Shown: positions 17,040-25,924 of the stretch, piece by piece | How positions within the stretch are numbered: position 1 is the stretch's first letter | Layout of the letters: each line of letters begins with the position of its first letter | Position numbers and translations under genes: made by a program | The notes under the pieces: generated by a model | Told to the model about the DNA's origin: nothing | Databases searched by the model: none | Seen by the model: only the letters and a program-made list of their open reading frames with translations | Origin: Hyphomicrobiaceae bacterium | GTDB taxonomy: Bacteria; Pseudomonadota; Alphaproteobacteria; Rhizobiales; Hyphomicrobiaceae | NCBI GenBank assembly: GCA_016793635.1 | Contig: JAEUMD010000015.1 | Location: 1-37,828, forward strand | DNA: 37,828 bases | Direction: 5' to 3'

Positions 17040-18299
17040 ATGGCAGGCCAGAGCTATTCGATCTTCAGCGTCCTCCGCGAGGCGCTGCGCGGTCACTCGG
17101 GATGGGGACCCGCGTGGCGCGAAGCCGAACCCAAGCCGCGCTACGACGCGATCATTGTCGGCGGCGGCGGCCACGGGCTCGCTACAGCCTACTACCTCGC
17201 CCGGCACTACGGCATCCGCGATGTCGCAGTTCTCGAAAAGGGCTGGATCGGCTCGGGTAACGTCGGCCGCAACACAACCATCGTGCGCTCCAACTACCTT
17301 CTGCCGGGCAACATCCCATTCTACGAGACGAGCATGAAGCTCTGGGAGGGGCTCGAGCAGGATCTCAACTACAATGCGATGGTGTCGCAGCGCGGCATTC
17401 TCAACCTCTATCATTCCGACGCTCAGCGCGATGCCTACGCCCGCCGGGGCAATGCCATGCGGCTTCATGGTGTCGATGCCGAGCTGCTCGATTCAGCGCA
17501 GGTGCGTCGCATGTATCCCTGGCTCGACTACGATAACGCGCGCTTTCCAATCAAGGGCGGCTTGCTGCAGCGTCGTGCCGGCACCGTGCGCCACGACGCC
17601 GTGGCATGGGGCTACGCGCGCGCCGCGGACCGCCTCGGTGTCGATATCGTGCAGAATTGCGAAGTGACCGGCTTTCGCATCGAAGGTGGTCGCTGCACGG
17701 GCGTCGAGACGACTCGCGGGGCGATCGGAGCCGGCAAGGTCGGCTTGGCCTGTGCCGGAAATTCCTCGCGGGTCGCAGCCATGGCGGGGCTCACCCTGCC
17801 GATCGAAAGCCATGTCCTGCAAGCTTTCGTATCCGAAGCCGTCAAGCCGGTGATCGACGGCGTGATGACCTTCGGCGCCGGCCACTTCTACATCAGCCAA
17901 TCCGACAAGGGTGGCCTCGTCTTCGGCGGCGATATCGACGGTTACAATTCCTACGCGCAGCGCGGCAACCTTCCTGTCGTCGAGGACGTGCTCGAGGGTG
18001 GCATGGCGCTGATGCCGCGTATCGGGCGCGTACGATTGCTGCGCTCCTGGGGCGGCATCATGGATATGTCGATGGATGGATCGCCGATCATAGACCGCAC
18101 GCCCGTGGACGGTCTCTACCTCAATGCCGGTTGGTGCTACGGCGGCTTCAAGGCGACCCCCGCGTCCGGCCTCTGCTTCGCGCATCTGCTTGCGCGCGAC
18201 GAACCGCATGCCGACGCGCGCGCCTACCGGCTCGACCGCTTCGCCAGCGGCCACATGATCGACGAGAAGGGTGTCGGCAACCAGCCGAACCTGCACTGA
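17040..18299 (+). CDS. mgdA: N-methylglutamate dehydrogenase subunit A (SoxB-like beta)
   Basis: A 419-residue flavoprotein related to the beta subunit of heterotetrameric sarcosine oxidase, carrying the amine-oxidising site. The dinucleotide-binding motif is IIVGGGGHGLATAYYLA (about 38-54), then LEKGWIGSGNVGRNTT. His185 in GTVRHDAVAWG is the candidate for the covalent FMN attachment known in SoxB. The C-terminal GWCYGGFKATP region is typical. A GAGGAG site precedes the ATG. It is first of four genes in the order SoxB-SoxD-SoxA-SoxG. I call it NMG dehydrogenase rather than sarcosine oxidase because gmaS and mgsABC lie beside it and no glycine/sarcosine genes do. The enzyme converts NMG to glutamate plus formaldehyde or methylene-tetrahydrofolate. 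Confidence 0.9.
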   Translation: MAGQSYSIFSVLREALRGHSGWGPAWREAEPKPRYDAIIVGGGGHGLATAYYLARHYGIRDVAVLEKGWIGSGNVGRNTTIVRSNYLLPGNIPFYETSMKLWEGLEQDLNYNAMVSQRGILNLYHSDAQRDAYARRGNAMRLHGVDAELLDSAQVRRMYPWLDYDNARFPIKGGLLQRRAGTVRHDAVAWGYARAADRLGVDIVQNCEVTGFRIEGGRCTGVETTRGAIGAGKVGLACAGNSSRVAAMAGLTLPIESHVLQAFVSEAVKPVIDGVMTFGAGHFYISQSDKGGLVFGGDIDGYNSYAQRGNLPVVEDVLEGGMALMPRIGRVRLLRSWGGIMDMSMDGSPIIDRTPVDGLYLNAGWCYGGFKATPASGLCFAHLLARDEPHADARAYRLDRFASGHMIDEKGVGNQPNLH

Positions 18300-18310
18300 G
18301 AGGACGACGC

Positions 18311-18619
18311 ATGCGCTTGGCTTGCCCCTGTTGTGGCGAACGCAGCCTCGACGAGTTCACGTTCCTCGGCGATGCGAGTGTGACGCGACCTGACCCTTCG
18401 GCCGACGATGCCGCTGGCGCCTTTCACGCCTATGCCTATCTGCGTCGCAACGCTGCCGGGCCAAGTGACGAGCTCTGGTTTCACAATACTGGTTGTCACG
18501 CGTGGCTCGTCGTGACGAGGGATACCCGCACGCACGAGATCCTAGGAGTCCGCCTGGCGCAGGACGTGGCACTCGCTCGTACTGGCAATCGCAAGGACGT
18601 AAGGGAGACCTCAGCATGA
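18311..18619 (+). CDS. mgdB: N-methylglutamate dehydrogenase subunit B (SoxD-like delta)
   Basis: A 102-residue zinc-binding subunit. Its start MRLACPCCGER supplies Cys5 and Cys8, and the later FHNTGCHAW supplies His and Cys; this Cys-x2-Cys plus His-x3-Cys pattern matches the zinc site of sarcosine oxidase delta. It begins 11 bp after mgdA behind GAGAGGAC, and its stop overlaps the mgdC start (ATGA), indicating coupling. It has a structural role within the heterotetramer. Confidence 0.92.
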   Translation: MRLACPCCGERSLDEFTFLGDASVTRPDPSADDAAGAFHAYAYLRRNAAGPSDELWFHNTGCHAWLVVTRDTRTHEILGVRLAQDVALARTGNRKDVRETSA

Positions 18620-21597
18620 GCCGCGGGACATCCTACAGGCTGGCGAATGGCGGGGCGATCGACCGCTCACGGCCACTGAGCTTCTCCTTCGACGGGCACG
18701 ACTACACGGGTTTTGCCGGCGACACACTCGCCTCCGCACTTCTCGCCAATGGCGTGCGGCTTGTCGCGCGATCGTTCAAGTATCACCGCCCGCGCGGCAT
18801 CCTGTCGGCCGGTTCGGAGGAGCCGAACGCCCTCGTCGAACTTCGCGCAGGAGCACGGCGCGAGCCCAACACGCGCGCCACGACAGCCGAGCTGTATGAC
18901 GGTCTCGATGCGCTCAGCCAGAACCGTTGGCCGTCGCTCGCCTTCGACATCCTGGCGGTGAATAGCCTCGCCTCGCCGATCTTCGTCGCAGGCTTCTACT
19001 ACAAAACATTCATGTGGCCCGCAGCCTTCTGGGAAAAGCTCTACGAGCCGATGATCCGCCGTGCTGCTGGCCTCGGCCGCGCCGCCGACGCGCCCGATCC
19101 CGACACCTACGAAAAAGTCACGGCGTTCTGCGATGTGCTCGTCGTCGGTGGCGGCCCTGCTGGACTGACGGCGGCACGAGCCGCTGCACGCTCTGGCGCG
19201 CGCGTCGTCCTCGCGGATGAGAGCTTCGCGCTCGGTGGACGATTGCTCGCGGAACGCCGCACAATCGACCAGATGAGTGGCGTCGAATGGTGCTCTTCGA
19301 TGACGAACGAGCTCGCCGCCTACGACAACGTTCGCCTATTGCCCCGCACCACTGTCTTCGGCGCCTACGACTCTGGCACTTATGGCGCGGTGGAGCGCGT
19401 GTCGGATCACGTCGCTGTGCCGCCGGACGGCACTCCGCGCCAACGGCTTTGGCGGATCGTCGCGAAGCGAACCATTGTGACAGCCGGCGCCACCGAGCGA
19501 CCCATTGTTTTCGGCAACAACGACCGGCCCGGCGTGATGCTGGCCGGTGCCGTCCGCACCTATATCAATCGCTTCGGCGTAGCCCCAGGACGTCGCACCG
19601 TCGTCTTCGCCAACAACGATGACGGTTGCGCCACCATCGCCGATCTCGCTGCCGCCGGCATCGATGTCGCGGCACTGGTCGATACACGTTCGGCGACACC
19701 GCGGCATATTGCGGATCTCGCCGCGCGCCTCGGTGTCCGCGCCATCAACGGCGTCATTACCGATGTGGAGGGGCGCCACGGCGTCAAGCGCGCTCGTATC
19801 AGGACCACGGACGGAGCGTCTCTTGTCGTCGACTGTGATCTCGTCGCCGTCTCCGGCGGCTGGAATCCGAACATCCAGATGACGACGCATCTCAACGGCA
19901 AGCCACGCTGGAACGATGCGATTTCGGCGTTCACACCGGGAGACCTGCCGAAAGGGATGAGCGTCGCCGGCGCCGCCGCAGGTGAATTCTCCTTGACTGC
20001 CTGCCTGGCTCAAGGCACCCGCGCCGGCGCGGCCGCAGCCGCCGCGACCGGATTCGACGCGGAGCCCATCGACGTTCCAACGACTGGCGACGAGCACGTT
20101 GCCATCAGCGCCTTTTGGCATGTCGAGGGTTCGCGCCATAAAGCGCTCGTCGATTTCCAGAACGATGTTACCGCCGCCGACGTCGCGCTCGCGGAGCGCG
20201 AAGGCTTCCGATCTGTCGAGCACTTGAAGCGCTACACCACACTCGGCATGGCCACGGATCAGGGACGCACCGCGAACGTCAATGCGCTTGCGATACTCGC
20301 CAAACTTACAGGAAAATCGATTCCCGAAACCGGCATGACGACGGCGCGTCCGCCCTTTACGCCCGTCGCACTTGGCGCCTTCGCCGGACACCATCGCGGC
20401 CACGATTTCAAACCATCTCGCCTACCTCCGTCATACGATTGGACACGCGAGCAAGGCGGCATCCTCGTCGAAACCGGGCTTTGGATGAGACCCGCCTACT
20501 TTCCGCGTGCCGGGGAACGCGACTGGCTCGACACCGTGAAGCGCGAGGTCGAGACCGTGCGCCGCAAAGTCGGCATCTGCGATGTGTCGACCCTCGGCAA
20601 GATCGACGTGCAGGGACCGGATTCGATCGCGCTAATCGAACGGCTTTACATGAATGGCATGACGACACTGAAAGTCGGTCGTGCGCGCTACGGCGTCATG
20701 CTGCGAGAGGACGGCATGGTGATGGACGACGGGACGGTGGCGCGGCTCGGCGAGCATCACTACTTCATCACGACGACGACAGCGAACGCTGCCAAAGTGT
20801 ATCAACACATGCAGCTTGCCCGCCAATGGCTCTGGCCGGAGCTCGATGTCGAACTCGCGTCGGCGACAGAGCAATGGGCCCAATATGCGGTGGCGGGTCC
20901 GCGCTCGCGCGATCTTCTCAGCTCGATCGTCGATCCCGTGTTCGATATCAGAGATGCAACCTTCCCCTATCTCGCCGCTGCCGAGCTCACCTGCTGCGGC
21001 GGTGTCAAGGCGCGGCTCTATCGACTCTCGTTCTCGGGCGAGCTTGCCTACGAAATTGCCGTTCCCGCCAGATATGGCGACGCGCTGTGGCGACGCCTCG
21101 TCGACGATGCACACGCCTTGGGCGGCTGCGCCTACGGAAGCGAAGCTCTCGGCGTCATGCGCATCGAGAAAGGGCACGTCAGCGGCCCGGAGCTCAACGG
21201 CACCACGACTCCGAGCGACATCGGTCTTGGCAGCATGGCGTCGAAGAAGAAGGATTACATCGGCCGCGTCCTGGGCGGACGTCTTGGCCTTACCGACGCG
21301 GAGCGACCAACGCTCGTCGGCTTCAAACCGCTAGACCGCGCGAAACGCCTGCGCGCAGGAGCGCACTTCATCGCCCGGAATGCCGAGGCGACCGCGGCCA
21401 ACGACGAAGGCTACATGACTTCGGCCGCCTTCTCGCCGTCACTGGGTCACTGGATAGGGCTCGGTCTGCTTCGTCGGGGTCCACAGCGCCTGGGCGAAGT
21501 TGTACGCGCGTTCGATCCACTCAGGAACGAGGACAATCTCGTCGAAGTCGTATCGCCTGTCTTCATCGACCCAGAGGGAGCGCGCCTGCGTGCCTGA
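18616..21597 (+). CDS. mgdC: N-methylglutamate dehydrogenase subunit C (SoxA-like alpha)
   Basis: A 993-residue large subunit. The ATG at 18616 overlaps the mgdB stop; the same frame is open further upstream without relevant sequence. Domains in order: an N-terminal ferredoxin-like fold with FDGHDYTGFAGDTLASALLA and RSFKYHRPRGI (about 20-65), a dinucleotide-binding domain with VLVVGGGPAGLTAARAAARS (about 175-195), a second nucleotide-binding lobe (TAGATERPIVFGNNDRPG), and a C-terminal aminomethyltransferase (GcvT)-like region (about 600-990; IEKGHVSGPEL). In the sarcosine oxidase relatives this subunit binds NAD and tetrahydrofolate and can pass the C1 unit to folate. Length is normal, with no truncation or frameshift. 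Confidence 0.92.
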   Translation: MSRGTSYRLANGGAIDRSRPLSFSFDGHDYTGFAGDTLASALLANGVRLVARSFKYHRPRGILSAGSEEPNALVELRAGARREPNTRATTAELYDGLDALSQNRWPSLAFDILAVNSLASPIFVAGFYYKTFMWPAAFWEKLYEPMIRRAAGLGRAADAPDPDTYEKVTAFCDVLVVGGGPAGLTAARAAARSGARVVLADESFALGGRLLAERRTIDQMSGVEWCSSMTNELAAYDNVRLLPRTTVFGAYDSGTYGAVERVSDHVAVPPDGTPRQRLWRIVAKRTIVTAGATERPIVFGNNDRPGVMLAGAVRTYINRFGVAPGRRTVVFANNDDGCATIADLAAAGIDVAALVDTRSATPRHIADLAARLGVRAINGVITDVEGRHGVKRARIRTTDGASLVVDCDLVAVSGGWNPNIQMTTHLNGKPRWNDAISAFTPGDLPKGMSVAGAAAGEFSLTACLAQGTRAGAAAAAATGFDAEPIDVPTTGDEHVAISAFWHVEGSRHKALVDFQNDVTAADVALAEREGFRSVEHLKRYTTLGMATDQGRTANVNALAILAKLTGKSIPETGMTTARPPFTPVALGAFAGHHRGHDFKPSRLPPSYDWTREQGGILVETGLWMRPAYFPRAGERDWLDTVKREVETVRRKVGICDVSTLGKIDVQGPDSIALIERLYMNGMTTLKVGRARYGVMLREDGMVMDDGTVARLGEHHYFITTTTANAAKVYQHMQLARQWLWPELDVELASATEQWAQYAVAGPRSRDLLSSIVDPVFDIRDATFPYLAAAELTCCGGVKARLYRLSFSGELAYEIAVPARYGDALWRRLVDDAHALGGCAYGSEALGVMRIEKGHVSGPELNGTTTPSDIGLGSMASKKKDYIGRVLGGRLGLTDAERPTLVGFKPLDRAKRLRAGAHFIARNAEATAANDEGYMTSAAFSPSLGHWIGLGLLRRGPQRLGEVVRAFDPLRNEDNLVEVVSPVFIDPEGARLRA

Positions 21598-22189
21598 AGC
21601 CATGCTCATTGAAACCACTCCCTTCGCGCGCAACAAGCCGATTGCCGTTCCAGGACTCGTCGTCGCCTACCGGGATGGCGTGACTGTCGCGAGCATCGCC
21701 GCATACAGGGAAAAAGCCGTCGCGCTATCCGACCTGATTGAAGCAACCTACGGCGTGGCACTGCCCGCGCCCGGACGGCGTGTCTCTTCGAATGCGATAA
21801 CTCTGCAATGGTCTGGTCCGGGCCAGTGGCTGGCGATCGCCGAACGCGGACAGCGCGGCGGCGCGGTTCGCGACCTCGAGGCAGAACTCAAACCCATCGT
21901 CGCCGGATTGGCCGCCGTCGTCGACCAGTCGGACGCCCGCGGTATCGTCGCGATCTCAGGAACGCGCGCGCTCAACGTGCTGGCCAAAGGCGTACCGATC
22001 GACCTGCACGAACGCGCGTTTGCGACAGGTGACGTCGCGAACACGCACGCGAGCCACATCGCGATCACGATCGCTCGGCTCGACGACACACCGACGTTTG
22101 AATTGACGATGTATCGCAGCTACGCGACGAGCTTCACCGATTGGCTCCGTTCCGCCACTGCCGAGTTCGTCCACACCCAACCGCGTTGA
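21590..22189 (+). CDS. mgdD: N-methylglutamate dehydrogenase subunit D (SoxG-like gamma)
   Basis: A protein of about 199 residues matching sarcosine oxidase gamma. GTG 21590 overlaps the mgdC stop and has AGAGGGAG about 10 nt upstream; ATG 21602 is an alternative. Family features are the central LQWSGPGQWLAI, VDQSDARGIVAISG and a C-terminal YRSYATSFTDWL. It closes the mgdABCD operon. Its stop is only 20 bp from the stop of the convergent XRE-cupin regulator, and no terminator hairpin is visible in that gap. Confidence 0.9.
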   Translation: MPEAMLIETTPFARNKPIAVPGLVVAYRDGVTVASIAAYREKAVALSDLIEATYGVALPAPGRRVSSNAITLQWSGPGQWLAIAERGQRGGAVRDLEAELKPIVAGLAAVVDQSDARGIVAISGTRALNVLAKGVPIDLHERAFATGDVANTHASHIAITIARLDDTPTFELTMYRSYATSFTDWLRSATAEFVHTQPR

Positions 22190-22209
22190 TTGCTCACCGT
22201 ACCAAGACA

Positions 22210-22932
22210 TCAGCGATCGCGGCGGTAGACGATGATCGAAAGGTAGCTGATCGGCCGTTTTATCAGCGCGCCCGGCCCGTGCAGCTCGGCGGAATCGAAC
22301 AGCAGGCTGTCGCCCGGAACGAGGTGGTAGCTCTGGTCGCCGTGCACGTACCCAACCTCGCCCGTCAACATGTAGATGAGCTCGATACCCTCGTGGCGGA
22401 ACTCCGTATAGACCTCGGCATCGTCGGCGAGCGTAATGAGGTAAGGCTCGAACGCGATGTCGCCGCCGACCGATTGTCCGAGCAATTGATAATGATGCCC
22501 GACCTTGGTTCCGCGCCGCCGTATGGCAGTGCCGTTTCCTGCCTTAACAAAAGAACAGCCGCGACTCTTTTCATGCCCCCGCAACAAGTCGGTGAGCTGG
22601 AGATTGAGCGCGGATGCGATGTCTTGCAGCGTGCCGAGCGACGCTGAAATCTGGCCGTTCTCGATCTTCGAAAGCATGCCCGCCGAAATCGACGCTTCGC
22701 GCGCCAACTCGGTAACCGTGAGGCTCGCCGTTTTGCGGTAATCGCGCACCTGATTGCCGATGGCCTGTTCCAGGCTTCGCACAACCGGCGCGCCAGACAC
22801 CGTCGCCAACGTCGGCTCTCCCCGCTCGGGCTTCGGCTTGGAGCGTTTCTCTCGCTTGCTCTTCGTCGTGATGCGGGACTTGGCCTTGCTTGCGGTCTCC
22901 CGATCCCCCGCCGCGCCAGTGGTCTTCTTCAA
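22210..22932 (-). CDS. XRE-family regulator with C-terminal cupin domain
   Basis: A protein of about 240 residues. TTG 22932 is preceded by GGAG at 7 nt; the frame is open up to 23046 but that part is Arg-rich and not family-like, so the start is uncertain. After a Lys/Arg-rich disordered tail (1-58) comes an XRE helix-turn-helix (about 59-118; LTVTELAREASISAGMLSKI) and then a cupin (about 147-237; EFRHEGIELIYMLTGEVGY, VPGDSLLFDS, HGP). Such regulators bind small molecules through the cupin. It follows gmaS on the same strand beyond a terminator and converges on mgdD, so it sits at the junction of both NMG operons and very likely controls one or both. Confidence 0.85.
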   Translation of the reverse strand: MKKTTGAAGDRETASKAKSRITTKSKREKRSKPKPERGEPTLATVSGAPVVRSLEQAIGNQVRDYRKTASLTVTELAREASISAGMLSKIENGQISASLGTLQDIASALNLQLTDLLRGHEKSRGCSFVKAGNGTAIRRRGTKVGHHYQLLGQSVGGDIAFEPYLITLADDAEVYTEFRHEGIELIYMLTGEVGYVHGDQSYHLVPGDSLLFDSAELHGPGALIKRPISYLSIIVYRRDR

Positions 22933-23050
22933 GTTTCTTCTCCGCGGTCGTAACAGCGTACATTCAGAGTTTACGCGGCGACGGGACGCGCGGGCAAGCC
23001 GCCAACATGTATGTAGACGCCCTCGCGATCCGGCAGACATCACCACGTCG

Positions 23051-23080
23051 GGAAAAGGAGAAGGAGAAGGAAAAGGAAAA
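23051..23080. repeat. Hexanucleotide repeat, five units of GGRRAA type
   Basis: Five consecutive hexamers: GGAAAA, GGAGAA, GGAGAA, GGAAAA, GGAAAA. On the minus strand they form the pyrimidine tract that follows the terminator hairpin downstream of gmaS. They lie about 120 bp upstream of the XRE-cupin start, so copy-number change would alter the spacing between the terminator and the regulator's promoter region. Confidence 0.85.
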
Positions 23081-23104
23081 GGCCCGGCATGCGGCCGCCG
23101 GGCC
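23069..23104 (-). terminator. Rho-independent terminator of the mgs-gmaS operon
   Basis: Read on the minus strand, an 8-bp GC-only stem (GGCCCGGC pairing with GCCGGGCC) and an 8-nt loop are followed by TTTTCCTTTTCC. It starts 40 bp after the gmaS stop codon, and it separates the mgs-gmaS transcript from the XRE-cupin gene. Confidence 0.75.
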
Positions 23105-23144
23105 CTGATCGTAAGAACGTCGCAAAACAGCGGCGCGTGTCACT

Positions 23145-24503
23145 CTATATGTCGAGTGTATGATCGCGCTCCCATTGCGTCATGTGAGACGTATAGGAGT
23201 CCCATTCGGCGCGCTTCAGTTTCGCGTAGGACTTTACGAACTCTGGTCCGAGGAGTTCGCCCAGGACCTCGTCCTTCTCCAGGTTGCGGATCGCATCGAG
23301 TAGATTGAGCGGCAGCTTCGGTGCATCGGTGACGGTATGCCCCTCTTTGTACATATCGATGTCGAGGCGCTTGCCGGGATGGGCCTTCTTGTGCACGCCA
23401 TCCAGCCCCGCGGCGATGATCACCGCTTGCATCAGATACGGGTTTGCGGCGCCATCCGGGAGGCGCAGCTCGAAGCGCCCCTTCCCCGGCACCCGCACCA
23501 TGTGCGTTCTGTTGTTGCCGGTCCACGTCACCGAGTTCGGTGCCCACGTCGCGCCCGAGAGCGTGCGCGGCGCGTTGATGCGTTTGTAGGAGTTGACGGT
23601 AGGATTAGTGATGCCGGCGAGTGCCTCGGCGTGACGCATGATGCCGCCAAGGAAGTGATAGCCCTGCTGGGATAGGCCGATCTCGTCGGTCGGATCATAG
23701 AAGCGGTTGATCGAACCGCCCTTGTCCCAGACGGAGATGTGAGCGTGACAGCCGTTGCCCGTGAGACCGATAAATGGCTTTGGCATGAACGTGGCACGAA
23801 GCCCGTGCTTTTCTGCGATCGACTTAGCCATGAACTTGAAGAAGGCGTGGCGGTCCGCGGTCACCAGCACGTCATCGAAGTTCCAGTTCATCTCCCACTG
23901 GCCGTTGGCGTCCTCATGATCGTTCTGGTACGGCCCCCAACCGAGCTCGAGCATGCAATCGCAGATTTCGGAGATCACGTCGTAGCGTCGCATCAGTGCC
24001 TGCTGATCGTAGCAGGACTTCGGCGCAGTATCCGCGTCATCAGAGATCATCGTGCCGCACGGCTTGGTGAGAAAGAACTCACATTCGACACCGGTCTTGA
24101 CGTAGAGATCTTCCTTCGCCGCCTTGGCGATTACGTTCTTCAGCACGACGCGCGGCGCCTGCGAGACGTGCCGCTCGTCCATAACACAGTCGGCCGGGAC
24201 CCAGGCGACATCACGCCGCCAAGGGAGCTGAACCACCGCGTTCGCGTCCGGCATTGCGAAGAGATCAGGACCGGCCGGCGTCAGGTCGAGCCATGTGGCA
24301 AACCCGGCAAAGCCCGCACCATCTTTCTGCATGTCGGCGATGGCCGCGGCGGGAACGAGCTTGGCACGCTGGCTGCCGAAGAGATCGGTGAAGGAGATCA
24401 TGAAGTAGCGGATCGAACGCTCTTTCGCGTATGCGGCGAGATCGAGCGGCGCGCCGGCCGGTTGCGCAGCGGTCGTGTCGTGGGTCTGCATGGTCTGCGT
24501 CAT
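23145..24503 (-). CDS. gmaS: Gamma-glutamylmethylamide synthetase (glutamine synthetase family)
   Basis: A 452-residue enzyme that uses ATP to join methylamine and glutamate into gamma-glutamylmethylamide, the first step of the NMG pathway. It belongs to the glutamine synthetase superfamily: N-terminal beta-grasp part with FTDLFGSQRAKLVP, metal-binding VKTGVECEFFL, HEDANGQWEMNW, ATFMPKPFIGLTGNGCHAHI, and NNRTHMVRVPGKGRFELRLPD at the glutamate/ATP site. Length matches GmaS. I chose ATG 24503 (GAGGA at 8 nt) over the frame's extension to 24560. Its place after mgsABC, opposite mgdABCD, makes this function much more likely than ammonia-dependent glutamine synthesis. Confidence 0.93.
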   Translation of the reverse strand: MTQTMQTHDTTAAQPAGAPLDLAAYAKERSIRYFMISFTDLFGSQRAKLVPAAAIADMQKDGAGFAGFATWLDLTPAGPDLFAMPDANAVVQLPWRRDVAWVPADCVMDERHVSQAPRVVLKNVIAKAAKEDLYVKTGVECEFFLTKPCGTMISDDADTAPKSCYDQQALMRRYDVISEICDCMLELGWGPYQNDHEDANGQWEMNWNFDDVLVTADRHAFFKFMAKSIAEKHGLRATFMPKPFIGLTGNGCHAHISVWDKGGSINRFYDPTDEIGLSQQGYHFLGGIMRHAEALAGITNPTVNSYKRINAPRTLSGATWAPNSVTWTGNNRTHMVRVPGKGRFELRLPDGAANPYLMQAVIIAAGLDGVHKKAHPGKRLDIDMYKEGHTVTDAPKLPLNLLDAIRNLEKDEVLGELLGPEFVKSYAKLKRAEWDSYTSHMTQWERDHTLDI

Positions 24504-24592
24504 CGGCGGTTCCTCTTTGAGTGACTTGCGGCGCCTGGGCCAGAGCCAGAACTTCCCCATCGTTCATCAACCGATCGAAAGCAGGTCGGACT

Positions 24593-25924
24593 TCAGAGCC
24601 CGGCCTGCATGCCCGGAATCCAATTCGTTCCCGCCAGCGGCACTCGAGCCATCGCCGCGGCCTCGATGGTCAGCGCGCAGAGATCCTCGGGCTCGAGGTT
24701 GTGGATATTGTTGTGACCTGCCGCCCTCGCCACGGTTTGGATCTCGAGCGTCATGACCTTGAGGTAGTTGGCGAGCCGCCGCCCCGCGAGCACCGGATCG
24801 AGTCGCGCGGCGAGTTCTGGATCCTGCGTCGAGATGCCGGCTGGATCGCGCCCTTCGTGCCAATCGTCGTAACAGCCCGAGGTGGTGCCAAGCTTGTTGT
24901 ATTCGGCCTCGAAACGCGGATCGTTGTCGCCGAGTGCGACGAGTGCCGCGATGCCGATCGAGACCGCATCGGCACCGAGAGCAAGAGCCTTCGCCGCGTC
25001 GGCACCGGTGCGAATACCGCCCGACACGATGAGCTGCACCTTGCGATGCATTCCGAGATCCTGCAGCGCCTGCACGGCGGGGCGAATGCACGCGAGTGTC
25101 GGAATGCCGACGTGCTCGATGAACACTTCCTGCGTCGCCGCCGTGCCGCCCTGCATACCGTCGATGACGACGACATCGGCGCCGGCCTTCACCGCCAGCG
25201 TGACGTCGTAGTAAGGCCGCGTCGCGCCGATCTTCACGTAGATCGGCTTTTCCCAATCCGTGATCTCACGCAGCTCCAGGATCTTGATCTCGAGGTCGTC
25301 CGGCCCAGTCCAATCAGGATGCCGGCACGCGGAGCGCTGATCGATGCCCTTCGGCAGGTTGCGCATCTCGGCGACACGGTCGGAGATCTTTTGGCCGAGC
25401 AGCATGCCACCACCGCCCGGCTTGGCACCCTGGCCGATCACCACCTCGATGGCATCGGCCTTGCGCAAGTCGTCGGGGTTCATGCCGTATCGCGAGGGCA
25501 GATACTGGTAGACGAGCGTCTTCGACTGGCCGCGCTCCTCCGGAGTCATGCCGCCGTCGCCCGTGGTCGTCGATGTGCCCGCGAGCGAAGCACCGCGCCC
25601 GAGCGCTTCTTTCGCCTGCGCCGAAAGCGCGCCAAAGCTCATACCGGCGATGGTGATCGGAATCTTGAGCTCGATCGGCTTCTTCGCGAAGCGTGTACCG
25701 AGCGTCACGCTGGTCGAGCACTTCTCGCGATAGCCTTCGAGCGGATATCGCGACACCGATGCACCGAGGAACAGCAAATCATCGAAGTGCGGCACGCGAC
25801 GCTTCGCACCCCCGCCTCGAATGTCGTAGATGCCGGTGGCCGCGGCGCGCCGGATTTCGGACATCGTGTAATCGTCGAAGGCCCACGACTTGCGCGGCGT
25901 GGTCGGCGGGTTGTGGTACGTCAT
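24593..25924 (-). CDS. mgsC: N-methylglutamate synthase subunit C (FMN glutamate-synthase domain)
   Basis: A 443-residue subunit equivalent to the FMN-binding synthase domain of glutamate synthase. It joins the methylamino group released by MgsA to 2-oxoglutarate. Visible features: GMSFGALSAQAKEALGRGA (about 94-112), GQGAKPGGGGMLLGQKI (about 164-180), VDVVVIDGMQGG-type FMN site (about 249-260) and SGGIRTGADAAKALALGADA (301-320). In the loop that carries a Cys cluster in glutamate synthases only Cys351 is found, so a 3Fe-4S cluster is doubtful. Its ATG shares one base with the mgsB stop, so it is coupled. The frame runs open to 26524 antisense-like to mgsB, which is shadow. Confidence 0.93.
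   Translation of the reverse strand: MTYHNPPTTPRKSWAFDDYTMSEIRRAAATGIYDIRGGGAKRRVPHFDDLLFLGASVSRYPLEGYREKCSTSVTLGTRFAKKPIELKIPITIAGMSFGALSAQAKEALGRGASLAGTSTTTGDGGMTPEERGQSKTLVYQYLPSRYGMNPDDLRKADAIEVVIGQGAKPGGGGMLLGQKISDRVAEMRNLPKGIDQRSACRHPDWTGPDDLEIKILELREITDWEKPIYVKIGATRPYYDVTLAVKAGADVVVIDGMQGGTAATQEVFIEHVGIPTLACIRPAVQALQDLGMHRKVQLIVSGGIRTGADAAKALALGADAVSIGIAALVALGDNDPRFEAEYNKLGTTSGCYDDWHEGRDPAGISTQDPELAARLDPVLAGRRLANYLKVMTLEIQTVARAAGHNNIHNLEPEDLCALTIEAAAMARVPLAGTNWIPGMQAGL

Noticed and set aside
15974-17260. 428-codon plus-strand frame opposite the LysR gene and running into mgdA
   Set aside because: It is shadow of the LysR coding sequence, with no family resemblance and a frame conflicting with mgdA.
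17040-22189. Annotation as ordinary sarcosine oxidase (soxBDAG)
   Set aside because: Subunit homology is real, but adjacency to mgsABC-gmaS and lack of glycine/serine metabolism genes point to N-methylglutamate dehydrogenase.
23145-24503. Ordinary glutamine synthetase
   Set aside because: Length and neighbours match gamma-glutamylmethylamide synthetase; housekeeping GlnA would not be expected in this operon.
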